Source: Solidesulfovibrio magneticus str. Maddingley MBC34 | Lineage (GTDB): Bacteria; Desulfobacterota; Desulfovibrionia; Desulfovibrionales; Desulfovibrionaceae | Direction of reading: 5' to 3' | Length of the DNA stretch: 33,390 nucleotides | Assembly (NCBI GenBank): GCA_000307955.1 | Contig: ALAO01000067.1 | Span: 1 to 33,390 of the forward strand | In this document: positions 26,932-33,390 of the stretch, in pieces | Numbering within the stretch: the first letter of the stretch is position 1 | Layout: every line of letters starts with the position of its first letter | Position numbers and translations under genes: made by a program | The notes under the pieces: generated by a model | Told to the model about the DNA's origin: nothing | The model's database searches: none | Seen by the model: only the letters and a program-made list of their open reading frames with translations

Positions 26932-26945
26932 TCACAATCTTCCAA

Positions 26946-27587
26946 TCAGTTAAGCCCGGCGTCGCCGTTGAAAATCACCTGCCACAGGCGTTCGAAGGCA
27001 TGGCCGGTGTTGGCGGCGTCGTCGGGGTCGGCGGCGACGATGGCCAAGGCGCGGCGGTAAAAAGCCAACGGCCGGACCAAAATGCGTTGCCGGGACACGA
27101 AAAACATGCCGGCCGGAGCCGGAACCAGAAATTGCTCCGGGACCGAGCCGGAAAACAGCTTGGCGTAGACCTCGCCCACTGGAATGTCCTGGCCGAAACC
27201 CGGCCGATGGCCGTGGCGGGCCGGATCGGCCAGATCGTGGGGCCGGCCCAGCCGGTCGCACTTGAGCTTGAAAGCGGCAAAGCCGGAAAAATGCAAGCCC
27301 AGCCGGGCGTTTTGGCGCACGCGGTCGGCAAAGGATGCGGGCGTCGCGCCGGGCGGCATATGCTCGAAGGGCGAGCCCTGCACAAAGGCCGTATGCCCGG
27401 CCAGACTGCCGTAGCGCCCCACGATGTGGCTGAGATACGTGTGGCTCTCCCGGCCGATGTTGGGCAGGGCCAGCTCGCCCGGCGCGCCGGACTTGTCGTA
27501 GATCGTCGCCGGCAAGCCCAGGTCGGCCGTCCAGGCCACGTCTTCCCTATAGCGGGCCACCACGACCTCGATGTCGGGCGCGCTCAA
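26946..27587 (-). CDS. DUF3431-family protein
   Basis: The 213-residue product fits DUF3431: VVVARYREDVAWT at the start, then IYDKSG, LPNIGRESHTYLSHIV and FVQGSPFEHMP. These segments resemble a nucleotide-sugar-binding glycosyltransferase-like fold, but the family's activity is unproven. The start is TTG at 27587, overlapping the TGA of the K+ channel gene (TTGA), so translation probably depends on coupling; no strong ribosome site is visible. Its position inside a DNA-repair and ion-channel operon is unexplained. Confidence 0.8.
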   Translation of the reverse strand: MSAPDIEVVVARYREDVAWTADLGLPATIYDKSGAPGELALPNIGRESHTYLSHIVGRYGSLAGHTAFVQGSPFEHMPPGATPASFADRVRQNARLGLHFSGFAAFKLKCDRLGRPHDLADPARHGHRPGFGQDIPVGEVYAKLFSGSVPEQFLVPAPAGMFFVSRQRILVRPLAFYRRALAIVAADPDDAANTGHAFERLWQVIFNGDAGLN

Positions 27588-28633
27588 AGGATGGCCCGCA
27601 GTCCGTCCAAGCCGTCGCTGCGGCCGACCAGGATCATGGTGTCCCCATTCTCCAGTACGGCCTGGGGCTGGGGATTGAAGATCATCTCGCCACTGGCCTT
27701 CTTGATAGCCACGATGATGAGGTTGAAACGCTGGCGGATCTGGGAGTCAATGAGGTTTTTGCCCACAAACTCCGAATGATCGGTGACTTGGAGCTCTTCC
27801 ATTTGCAGGCCGGCAGGGCCGCTGCGGCCGGTGAGTTCCAGAAAGTTGACCACCGTCGGGCGCAGCACGGACTGGGCCATGCGCACGCCGCCGTAGAGAT
27901 GGGGCACCAGCACTTGATCGGCCCCGGCCCGTTGCAGGCGCTGGGTATGGCCCTGGGCGTCGGCCCGGGCCACGATGCGGATGTTGGGATTGAGCTGGCG
28001 GGCGGTCAAGGTCACGTACACGTTGGCCGCTTCCTGGGTCAGGGCGGCGACCAGGGTTTTGGCCCGCTCCAGGCCGGCGGCCAGGAGCACCTCGTCGGCG
28101 GTGGCGTCACCGGCCACATAGGGCACGCCGTGTTCGTCCAGCAGACGGATGACCTCGGGATTGCTCTCCACGATGACGACAGGCACGTCCTCGGCCAGGA
28201 TCTCCCGGGCCACAATGGAGCCGATGCGGCCGTAGCCGCAGATGATGACGTGATCCTTGTAGCCGTCGATGACCTTTTGCATGCGCCGTCTCCCGAGATA
28301 CTGTTGCAAGCGGCCTTCCACCAGCACCTGGGTGAACGTGCCGACCAGATAGGCAAACGTGCCCACGCCGGAAACGATGAGCACCATGGTCAGGATGCGC
28401 CCGTTTCGCGACAGGGGATAGACTTCCTGGAAGCCCACCGTGGAAAGCGTGATGACCACTTGGTAGAGGCTGTCGAAAAAGCTCCAGTCCTCCACCCGCA
28501 TGTAGCCGACGAGGCCAAAGACGAAGACCAGGGCCAAGGCCAGGAAACCGCCAATGAGCGGTCCCCAGTGCCCCAGGCGGTTGTTCAGGCGGGCGACGCG
28601 GCTTCGCAGACGCATGGTCTTGCGGGCGGTCAC
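27584..28633 (-). CDS. Two-span potassium channel with RCK/TrkA domains
   Basis: The 349-residue product has two membrane helices (about 24-45 and 80-103) around a pore loop with filter TVGFQE (residues 65-70), then an RCK domain with Rossmann turn GYGRIG (133-138) and a C-terminal TrkA_C domain. It resembles MthK-type channels that open on ligand binding to a cytoplasmic ring. The glutamine after the filter replaces the common G-D/E, a known variant in this subfamily. The start is GTG at 28633, two bases after the uvrB stop; an ATG seven codons in is an alternative. Confidence 0.9.
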   Translation of the reverse strand: MTARKTMRLRSRVARLNNRLGHWGPLIGGFLALALVFVFGLVGYMRVEDWSFFDSLYQVVITLSTVGFQEVYPLSRNGRILTMVLIVSGVGTFAYLVGTFTQVLVEGRLQQYLGRRRMQKVIDGYKDHVIICGYGRIGSIVAREILAEDVPVVIVESNPEVIRLLDEHGVPYVAGDATADEVLLAAGLERAKTLVAALTQEAANVYVTLTARQLNPNIRIVARADAQGHTQRLQRAGADQVLVPHLYGGVRMAQSVLRPTVVNFLELTGRSGPAGLQMEELQVTDHSEFVGKNLIDSQIRQRFNLIIVAIKKASGEMIFNPQPQAVLENGDTMILVGRSDGLDGLRAIL

Positions 28634-28635
28634 GG

Positions 28636-30693
28636 CTAGCCCATTTCCAGCAGCCGCTGGCGCAGGGTCGCGGCCTGGTCGCGGAACTGGGCCGCTTTTT
28701 CGAATTCCAGGGCCTTGGCCGCCTCGCGCATTTCGCGCTCCACCTGCTTGAGTTTTCGTTCCATGGCTTTTTTCGACATGCCGCCGTAGGCCTCGGCGTC
28801 CTCGTGCACGGCCGCGCCGGCCCCAAGTCCCCCGCCGGCCGTGGCGTAGCCGCCGCCGGAGGAGCTCCAGGCCCCGGTTTTTTGGTCGCCCTTGGCGTAC
28901 AGGGAGTCCAGCACGCTGTCCATGGCCTTGACCACGCTGCGGGGCGTCAGCCCCGTCTCGCGGTTGGAGGCCTCCTGCTTCTCGCGGCGGCGGGCGGTCT
29001 CGTCCATGGCCGCGATCATGGAGCGGGTCATGTTGTCGGCGTAGAGGATGACCCGGCCGCCGACGTTGCGGGCCGCCCGGCCGAAGGTCTGGATGAGCGA
29101 GCGCACCGAGCGCAGGAAGCCTTCCTTGTCGGCGTCGAGGATGGCGACCAGGGACACTTCCGGGATGTCCAAGCCCTCGCGCAGGAGGTTGATGCCGACC
29201 AGCACGGCAAATTCGCCCTGGCGCAGGGCCTTGATGATGGCCACCCGCTCCAGGGTGTCGATGTCGGAGTGGAGATAGCGCGAGGTGACGCCCATGGAGT
29301 TAAAGTATTCGTTGAGCTCTTCAGCCATGCGCTTGGTCAGGGTGGTGACCAGCACCCGCTCGCCGGCCGCCATGCGGATGCGGCACTCGGCCATGAGGTC
29401 GTCCATTTGCCCCTTGGTGGGCCGCACTTCCACCACCGGATCGAGCAGGCCCGTGGGGCGGATGATCTGCTCCACCACCACGCCTTCGGAGCGGGTCAGC
29501 TCCCAGTCTCCGGGCGTGGCCGAGACATAGACGGCCTGGCCGATGCGGCCCAGGAACTCCTCGAAATTGAGCGGCCGGTTGTCCAGGGCCGAGGGCAGGC
29601 GGAAGCCGTAGTCCACCAGCGTCTGCTTGCGCGAACGGTCGCCGGCGTACATGCCGCCGATTTGCGGCACGGTGATGTGGGACTCGTCCACGAACAGGAT
29701 GAAATCCTTGGGGAAGTAGTCCAGCAGCGTGTACGGCGGATCGCCGGCCTGCCGGCCGTCGAGGTGGCGCGAATAGTTCTCGATGCCGTTGCAGTAGCCC
29801 AGCTCCTCGATCATTTCGAGGTCCTGCATGGTGCGCATTTCCAGGCGTTGGGCGGCGAGCAGGTCGTTTCGCCCGCGCAGTTCGGTCAGGCGCAGGCGCA
29901 GTTCCTCGCGGATGTCGGACACGGCGCGGCTTAAGTTGTCGCGGTCGGAAACATAGTGGCTGGCCGGGAAGATGATGGCCTTGTCCATGGTCCCGAGCAC
30001 TTCGCCGGTGAGCGGATCGGTCTCCTGGATGGCTTCCAGCTCGTCGTCGAAAAATTCCAGCCGCAGCGCCCGTTCCCGGGCATAGGCCGGGATGATCTCG
30101 ATGACGTCGCCGCGAACGCGGAACACGCCACGGTGAAAATCGTAGTCGTTGCGCTCGTACTGGATCTCCACCAGCCGGGCCAGCACCTTTTCCATGCCGA
30201 TCTTTTCGCCGACCGTCAGCGTCAACACCATGCGCTCGTAGTAGTCGCGCGAACCCAGGCCGTAGATGCAGGACACCGAGGCGACGATGAGCACGTCGCG
30301 GCGGGTCAGCAGCGAATGGGTGGCGGCGTGGCGCAGCTTGTCGATGTCGTCGTTTATCGACGAGTCCTTCTCGATGTAGGTGTCCGTGCGCGGCAGATAG
30401 GCTTCGGGCTGGTAGTAGTCGTAGTAGCTGACGAAGTATTCCACGGCGTTGTGGGGAAAAAGCCCCTTGAATTCGCTGTAGAGCTGGGCGGCCAGGGTCT
30501 TGTTGGGGGCCATGACCAGGGCCGGGCGATTGAGCTTGGCCACGACCTGGGCCATGGTGAAGGTCTTGCCCGTGCCGGTGGCTCCAAGCAGCGTCTGGCT
30601 CGGCACGCCCTGGTCGAGGTTGCGGGCCAGTTCGTCGATGGCCTGGGGCTGGTCCCCGCGCGGGAGGTATTCGGATTCAAGCTGGAAATGCAT
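28636..30693 (-). CDS. uvrB: Excinuclease ABC subunit B
   Basis: UvrB verifies DNA damage in nucleotide excision repair together with UvrA and UvrC. The 685-residue product has Walker A GATGTGKT (residues 37-44), the damage-probing beta-hairpin ([10 protein letters not shown], 90-99), helicase motifs, and the C-terminal UVR helix pair ([25 protein letters not shown]). A low-complexity Gly-Ala linker precedes that last domain. The start at 30693 matches the family N-terminus; a long upstream frame is antisense to the 161-residue gene. A TATAAA on the minus strand only 10 bases before the ATG suggests a very short leader. It is the first gene of the four-gene unit. Confidence 0.97.
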   Translation of the reverse strand: MHFQLESEYLPRGDQPQAIDELARNLDQGVPSQTLLGATGTGKTFTMAQVVAKLNRPALVMAPNKTLAAQLYSEFKGLFPHNAVEYFVSYYDYYQPEAYLPRTDTYIEKDSSINDDIDKLRHAATHSLLTRRDVLIVASVSCIYGLGSRDYYERMVLTLTVGEKIGMEKVLARLVEIQYERNDYDFHRGVFRVRGDVIEIIPAYARERALRLEFFDDELEAIQETDPLTGEVLGTMDKAIIFPASHYVSDRDNLSRAVSDIREELRLRLTELRGRNDLLAAQRLEMRTMQDLEMIEELGYCNGIENYSRHLDGRQAGDPPYTLLDYFPKDFILFVDESHITVPQIGGMYAGDRSRKQTLVDYGFRLPSALDNRPLNFEEFLGRIGQAVYVSATPGDWELTRSEGVVVEQIIRPTGLLDPVVEVRPTKGQMDDLMAECRIRMAAGERVLVTTLTKRMAEELNEYFNSMGVTSRYLHSDIDTLERVAIIKALRQGEFAVLVGINLLREGLDIPEVSLVAILDADKEGFLRSVRSLIQTFGRAARNVGGRVILYADNMTRSMIAAMDETARRREKQEASNRETGLTPRSVVKAMDSVLDSLYAKGDQKTGAWSSSGGGYATAGGGLGAGAAVHEDAEAYGGMSKKAMERKLKQVEREMREAAKALEFEKAAQFRDQAATLRQRLLEMG

Positions 30694-30807
30694 GGCGTTT
30701 TCTTTTATATCCCCTGGCGACCCAATCCAAGCGAAAACCCTCGCGGCGTCCGGGTCGGCGGCCGCCCGCCGGTCCGGGGACAGCCCATCCCTGCAAGGAG
30801 ACGCCTC

Positions 30808-31293
30808 ATGGAAATCGATGTCGTTCCGGCGGACTTCCATCTGCCCGTGGACCGGGCCTGGACCGTGTCCATTGTCATCAAAACCTTCAAGGGCCGCAAG
30901 GACGTCACCGTCCATCTGTTCCGCCCGGAGTGGGACGCGGAAGAGGTCGAAATCTACGACTGGGACGTGCTTCTCGGCGATCCGGTCGATCCGGACCTGC
31001 CCGTCAGCTTCGAGAGCAGCCGCCGGGTGCTGCTCGAAGCCTTCACCGAGGAGGAGCGCGACGCCCTGGTCGAGTATATCAAGACCCGCTACCAGGACAA
31101 GGTGTCGGAAGTGCATGCCTGCGCGCTGAACATCCCCATCCCCCTGGGCCTGGTCGCCCTGTCCGAGCTGGCCGAAGGCAAGGACATCGGGTTCATCCAT
31201 TTCGACAAAATCCCCAACTATTCGCTGCTCTTCCCTGTGCGCGGCTTCTACGACCTGAGCCAGCACAAGCCCATCATCGAAGGGTTGGACTAG
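30808..31293 (+). CDS. Unknown 161-residue protein
   Basis: I do not recognise this protein. It is soluble and acidic, with alternating strands ([21 protein letters not shown]), a central helix ([20 protein letters not shown]) and a tryptophan- and aspartate-rich segment ([21 protein letters not shown]). AAGGAG precedes the ATG, and codon use is that of a well-expressed host gene. It diverges from uvrB across 114 bases and ends before a strong terminator at 31332, so it is probably a single-gene transcript. Confidence 0.8.
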   Translation: MEIDVVPADFHLPVDRAWTVSIVIKTFKGRKDVTVHLFRPEWDAEEVEIYDWDVLLGDPVDPDLPVSFESSRRVLLEAFTEEERDALVEYIKTRYQDKVSEVHACALNIPIPLGLVALSELAEGKDIGFIHFDKIPNYSLLFPVRGFYDLSQHKPIIEGLD

Positions 31294-31331
31294 TTTTTTT
31301 CGACGGTTTCGCCTTCCTCAAGTCGTTTCGC

Positions 31332-31355
31332 GGGGCCGCCCGGGCGGCCCCTTTT
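31332..31355 (+). terminator. Strong intrinsic terminator
   Basis: GGGGCCGC (31332-31339) pairs with GCGGCCCC (31344-31351) around CCGG, followed by TTTT. It ends the 161-residue gene's transcript and stands 14 bases before the LOG-family start codon, so part of it could also act in that gene's leader. Confidence 0.85.
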
Positions 31356-31369
31356 CCTGGAGTTTTTCG

Positions 31370-31954
31370 ATGCAAAGCGTATGCGTTTTTTGCGGTTCGT
31401 CGTCCGGGGCCGATCCCATCTATGTCGATGTCGCCGATCGTCTGGGCAAGCTGCTGGCGGCCGAAGGCATCACCTTGATCTACGGCGGAGCCTGCGTGGG
31501 GCTTATGGGCGCGGTGGCCGACGCAACGCTGGCCGCCGGCGGCAAGGCCATCGGCGTGTTGCCGGATTTCCTGCGCCGCAAGGAGCTGGCCCATCCGCGC
31601 CTGACCGAACTTTTTGTGGTGTCGTCCATGCACGAGCGCAAGGCGCGCATGGCCGAGCTGGCCGACGGCTTCATCGCCCTGCCCGGCGGCATGGGCACGC
31701 TGGAAGAGTTCTGCGAGATCATCACCTGGGCCCAGCTCGGGCTGCACCAAAAGCCGTGCTGTCTGCTCAACGTCCAGAAATACTACGAGCCGCTGCTGCG
31801 CTTCGTCGACCGCATGGCCGGCGAAGGGTTCCTCAAAGAGCAGCAAAAAGGCTTGGTGCTGTCGGCCCCCACGCCTGAGGAAGCGCTATCCGCCATGCGG
31901 GGGTTCGAGCCGGTGATCGTGCCCAAATGGGTGGATCGGAAGGAGCGGGCGTAG
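31370..31954 (+). CDS. LOG-family protein (nucleotide 5'-monophosphate phosphoribohydrolase)
   Basis: The 194-residue product has the LOG-family motifs MHERKA (residues 87-92) and PGGMGTLEE (105-113) on a Rossmann-type fold with GGACVGLMG. Members release the base from cytokinin-like or other nucleoside monophosphates; in bacteria without plant hosts the role is often nucleotide recycling. GGAG stands upstream of the ATG. Because a strong terminator lies 14 bases before the start, transcription must begin inside or just after it, or proceed by read-through, which is puzzling given the tight spacing. Confidence 0.9.
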   Translation: MQSVCVFCGSSSGADPIYVDVADRLGKLLAAEGITLIYGGACVGLMGAVADATLAAGGKAIGVLPDFLRRKELAHPRLTELFVVSSMHERKARMAELADGFIALPGGMGTLEEFCEIITWAQLGLHQKPCCLLNVQKYYEPLLRFVDRMAGEGFLKEQQKGLVLSAPTPEEALSAMRGFEPVIVPKWVDRKERA

Positions 31955-31966
31955 AGGGTTACGGTG

Positions 31967-32033
31967 CTGACGCTGATCGCTTCCGGTTTATAATAACACA
32001 ACGTTGCTTCATGCCGCGGGAAGCGGATATAAT
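31967..32033 (+). promoter_or_regulatory. Two tandem TATAAT promoters
   Basis: Two perfect -10 boxes TATAAT occur at 31989-31994 and 32028-32033. The first has CTGACG 16 bases upstream (31967-31972), the second TTGCTT 18 bases upstream (32004-32009). Both point at the 63-residue gene at 32088. Perfect -10 boxes are rare in this GC-rich window, so at least one is probably real. Confidence 0.6.
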
Positions 32034-32087
32034 CATCCTTGCGAGCGCGCCGACCATGGCCGCAACATGCACAGGATGGGAACAATC

Positions 32088-32279
32088 ATGGCAGACGCAC
32101 CAAGACAGCAGCCGGCCAAGCAAGTCCGGTCCACGCGCCAGGACTTCGACGGTCCGGGCGATTTCGCCAGCACCGAAGAAGCCTTGGCCTACTACAAGGC
32201 CGAGTATTCGCGGTTAAAGGCGATCATTGCTTTGCAGAAGGGGAAGATTCGGAAGTTGGTTGCGGTGAATCACACTTAG
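32088..32279 (+). CDS. Small unknown protein, 63 residues
   Basis: The product is hydrophilic, with a disordered first third (DAPRQQPAKQVRSTRQDFDGPG) and a lysine-rich helix (STEEALAYYKAEYSRLKAIIALQKGKIRKL). The start at 32088 is preferred; ATGs at 32067 and 32076 are in frame, and the AGGATGGGAA sequence could serve the 32088 start. Strong upstream promoter boxes support expression. Its last 56 bases are antisense to the end of aat. I do not know its function; a nucleic-acid or protein-binding role is only suggested by charge. Confidence 0.65.
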   Translation: MADAPRQQPAKQVRSTRQDFDGPGDFASTEEALAYYKAEYSRLKAIIALQKGKIRKLVAVNHT

Positions 32280-32967
32280 TCGTCCCAGGCAGCTCCCACT
32301 TCCCCACCATCCCCTCCTCTTCCCGCGCGGCTTCCAGCCGCCGCAAAAACTCGTTCCTTCGCACTGGCGTCGCGCCGAAGCGCAGCAAGTGACCTGTGGC
32401 CTGCTGGCAGTCGATGAAGCGGAATTCGTGGCGGTCCAGGAAACGGCACAGCGTCACGAAGGCCACTTTCGAGGCGTCGGTGATCCGGTGGAACATGGAT
32501 TCGCCGAAAAAGGCCTTGCCGATGGCCACGCCGTAGGCCCCGCCCACGAGTTCGCCGTTTTGCCAGGCTTCCACGCTGTGGGCGTGGCCGGCGGCGTGAA
32601 GGCGTTCGTAGCCTTCGATCATGTCCGGCACGATCCAGGTGCCGTTGTCAGCGTCGCGGGGGACGGCGGCGCAGCCGCGAATGACGCCGGCGAAATCGGT
32701 GTCCAGGGTGACGGTGAACTTGCCCGAGCGGATGGTGCGCTCCAGGCGCTTGGACACCCGCACATGGCCGGGCACGAGGATGGGGCGCGGGTCCGGCGAC
32801 CACCACAGGATGGGGCTTTCGTCGTCGTACCAGGGGAAGATGCCGCGCCGGTAGGCGGCCAGCAGGCGCGTGACGCTCAGGTCGCCGCCGACGGCCAACA
32901 GTCCGCCCGGTTCGGCCAAGTGGGGGCTGGGGAACACCGGTTCGTCGATGAGGGCAAAAACAGGCAT
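32224..32967 (-). CDS. aat: Leucyl/phenylalanyl-tRNA-protein transferase
   Basis: Aat adds Leu or Phe to proteins with N-terminal Arg or Lys, marking them for ClpS/ClpAP degradation. The 247-residue product carries GIFPWY (residues 42-47), WWSPDPR (55-61), the GTWIVPDMIEGYERLHAAGHAHSVEAW core and the FIDCQQATGHLLRFGA segment. GGAGAG precedes the ATG at 32967; an upstream extension to 33189 lacks family character. The last 20 or so residues (TTKCDSPQPTSESSPSAKQ) are low-complexity and are encoded opposite the end of the 63-residue gene, which suggests a lost stop codon and a grown tail. Confidence 0.95.
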   Translation of the reverse strand: MPVFALIDEPVFPSPHLAEPGGLLAVGGDLSVTRLLAAYRRGIFPWYDDESPILWWSPDPRPILVPGHVRVSKRLERTIRSGKFTVTLDTDFAGVIRGCAAVPRDADNGTWIVPDMIEGYERLHAAGHAHSVEAWQNGELVGGAYGVAIGKAFFGESMFHRITDASKVAFVTLCRFLDRHEFRFIDCQQATGHLLRFGATPVRRNEFLRRLEAAREEEGMVGKWELPGTTKCDSPQPTSESSPSAKQ

Positions 32968-33245
32968 GGCTCTCCATATGCCGCAACCCGGACCGGGGCA
33001 AGGCCGGGCGGCCTGTGGCCGGCACACCTGACAGGAGTAGGCCGGGCGCCTTCCCGCCGGCACACCAAGCTTGGCGGCTTCCTGACGCCCCGTCGGGCCG
33101 ACTGCCCAGGCATTGGGCACTCGACGGACCCGCAGACTTTGAGCGCACGACGACCCTACAGCGTCCACATTCAACGCCGAGCGGGGCAACGCCGCCTACC
33201 CAGCACTCCCCACCGCCGCGCGCCCGAACACTCCCCCGTCCGCCA

Positions 33246-33278
33246 TAAAAAACCGGAACCGTCCATGGACGGTTCCGG
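33246..33278 (-). terminator. Intrinsic terminator for leftward transcription
   Basis: A perfectly self-complementary 26-base stretch (33253-33278: 11-base arms around CATG) is followed on the minus strand by TTTTTT. It would stop a transcript coming from a leftward gene that lies beyond the right edge of the window. Confidence 0.75.
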
Positions 33279-33338
33279 CATCAGTCTTCTTACTCAAGCT
33301 TCGTCTTTCCAACGAAGCCGCATCACTTCTCGCCCCCT

Positions 33339-33390
33339 CCCCTCTAAACCCTTTCGAGGGGTCCGGGGGCCTCAGGCCCCCGGCCGCCGG
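33339..33390. repeat. Palindromic intergenic repeat, right copy (inverted)
   Basis: CCCCTC/GAGGGG (33339-33361 region) is followed by CCGGGGGCC-TCA-GGCCCCCGG (33363-33383) and CCGCCGG at the very edge. On the minus strand the block reads CCGGCGGCC, palindrome, CCCCCGGACCCC, the same frame as the left copy at 2-57 but with a different palindrome core. Confidence 0.65.

Larger units (their letters stand above)
32968..33390. other. Gene-free right end
   Basis: No gene is supported here. Up to about 33240 the DNA is GC-rich with no clear promoter for aat. It is followed by a leftward terminator (33246-33278), a small hairpin GCTTCGT/ACGAAGC (33298-33318), and the palindromic repeat at the edge. 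Confidence 0.55.

Noticed and set aside
33288-33390. End of a leftward gene (a frame ending RLRWKDEA)
   Set aside because: Its upstream part would have to run through the palindromic repeat, and no protein-like sequence appears there.

Overview
This window looks like a piece of chromosome from a Desulfovibrio-type sulfate reducer, probably of the D. magneticus / Solidesulfovibrio group. That placement is an inference from gene content and style: GC-rich DNA with strong GGAGG ribosome sites, a two-gene SufC-SufB system, HypF for hydrogenase maturation, an RluD-CoaE fusion, and a local family of CI-like repressors with S24 domains. No rRNA, tRNA, CRISPR array, integrase or complete transposase was seen.

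Layout. Positions 1-57 hold a palindromic intergenic repeat, and a related copy lies inverted at 33339-33390. Then come, mostly leftward, sufC-sufB (100-2140), a single-domain response regulator (2258-2626), a membrane acyltransferase with a 67-residue partner (3182-4537), two small unknown genes, an ADP-ribosylglycohydrolase (5466-6380) and a NarL-type two-component pair (6468-8254). A rightward two-gene unit of unknown function (8511-9265) abuts, with no gap, a leftward glycosyltransferase (9266-10846). A YyaL-type thioredoxin-fold protein follows, diverging from a DUF362 gene and hypF (13161-16451).

From about 16434 to 19711 lies the most unusual section. It starts with 840 bases without a gene: dense inverted repeats (16518-16741), an AT-rich tract with a good promoter (16810-16838), and a mini-element resembling joined ends of an IS200/IS605 transposon (17077-17270). 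Three CI/S24-type regulator genes follow. The first two have near-identical recognition helices. The third has no DNA-binding domain. Only the second keeps the catalytic serine. This trio is the best candidate for an undescribed regulatory circuit.

The right part returns to housekeeping and metabolic genes: a rhomboid protease coupled to an RluD-CoaE fusion, a zinc alcohol dehydrogenase, an L-serine dehydratase with a twin-arginine export signal (23236-24741), a tight leftward operon uvrB - K+ channel - DUF3431 - ligA (30693 to 24808), an unknown 161-residue gene, a LOG-family gene, a 63-residue gene behind two TATAAT boxes, and aat, whose 3' end overlaps that small gene by 56 bases.
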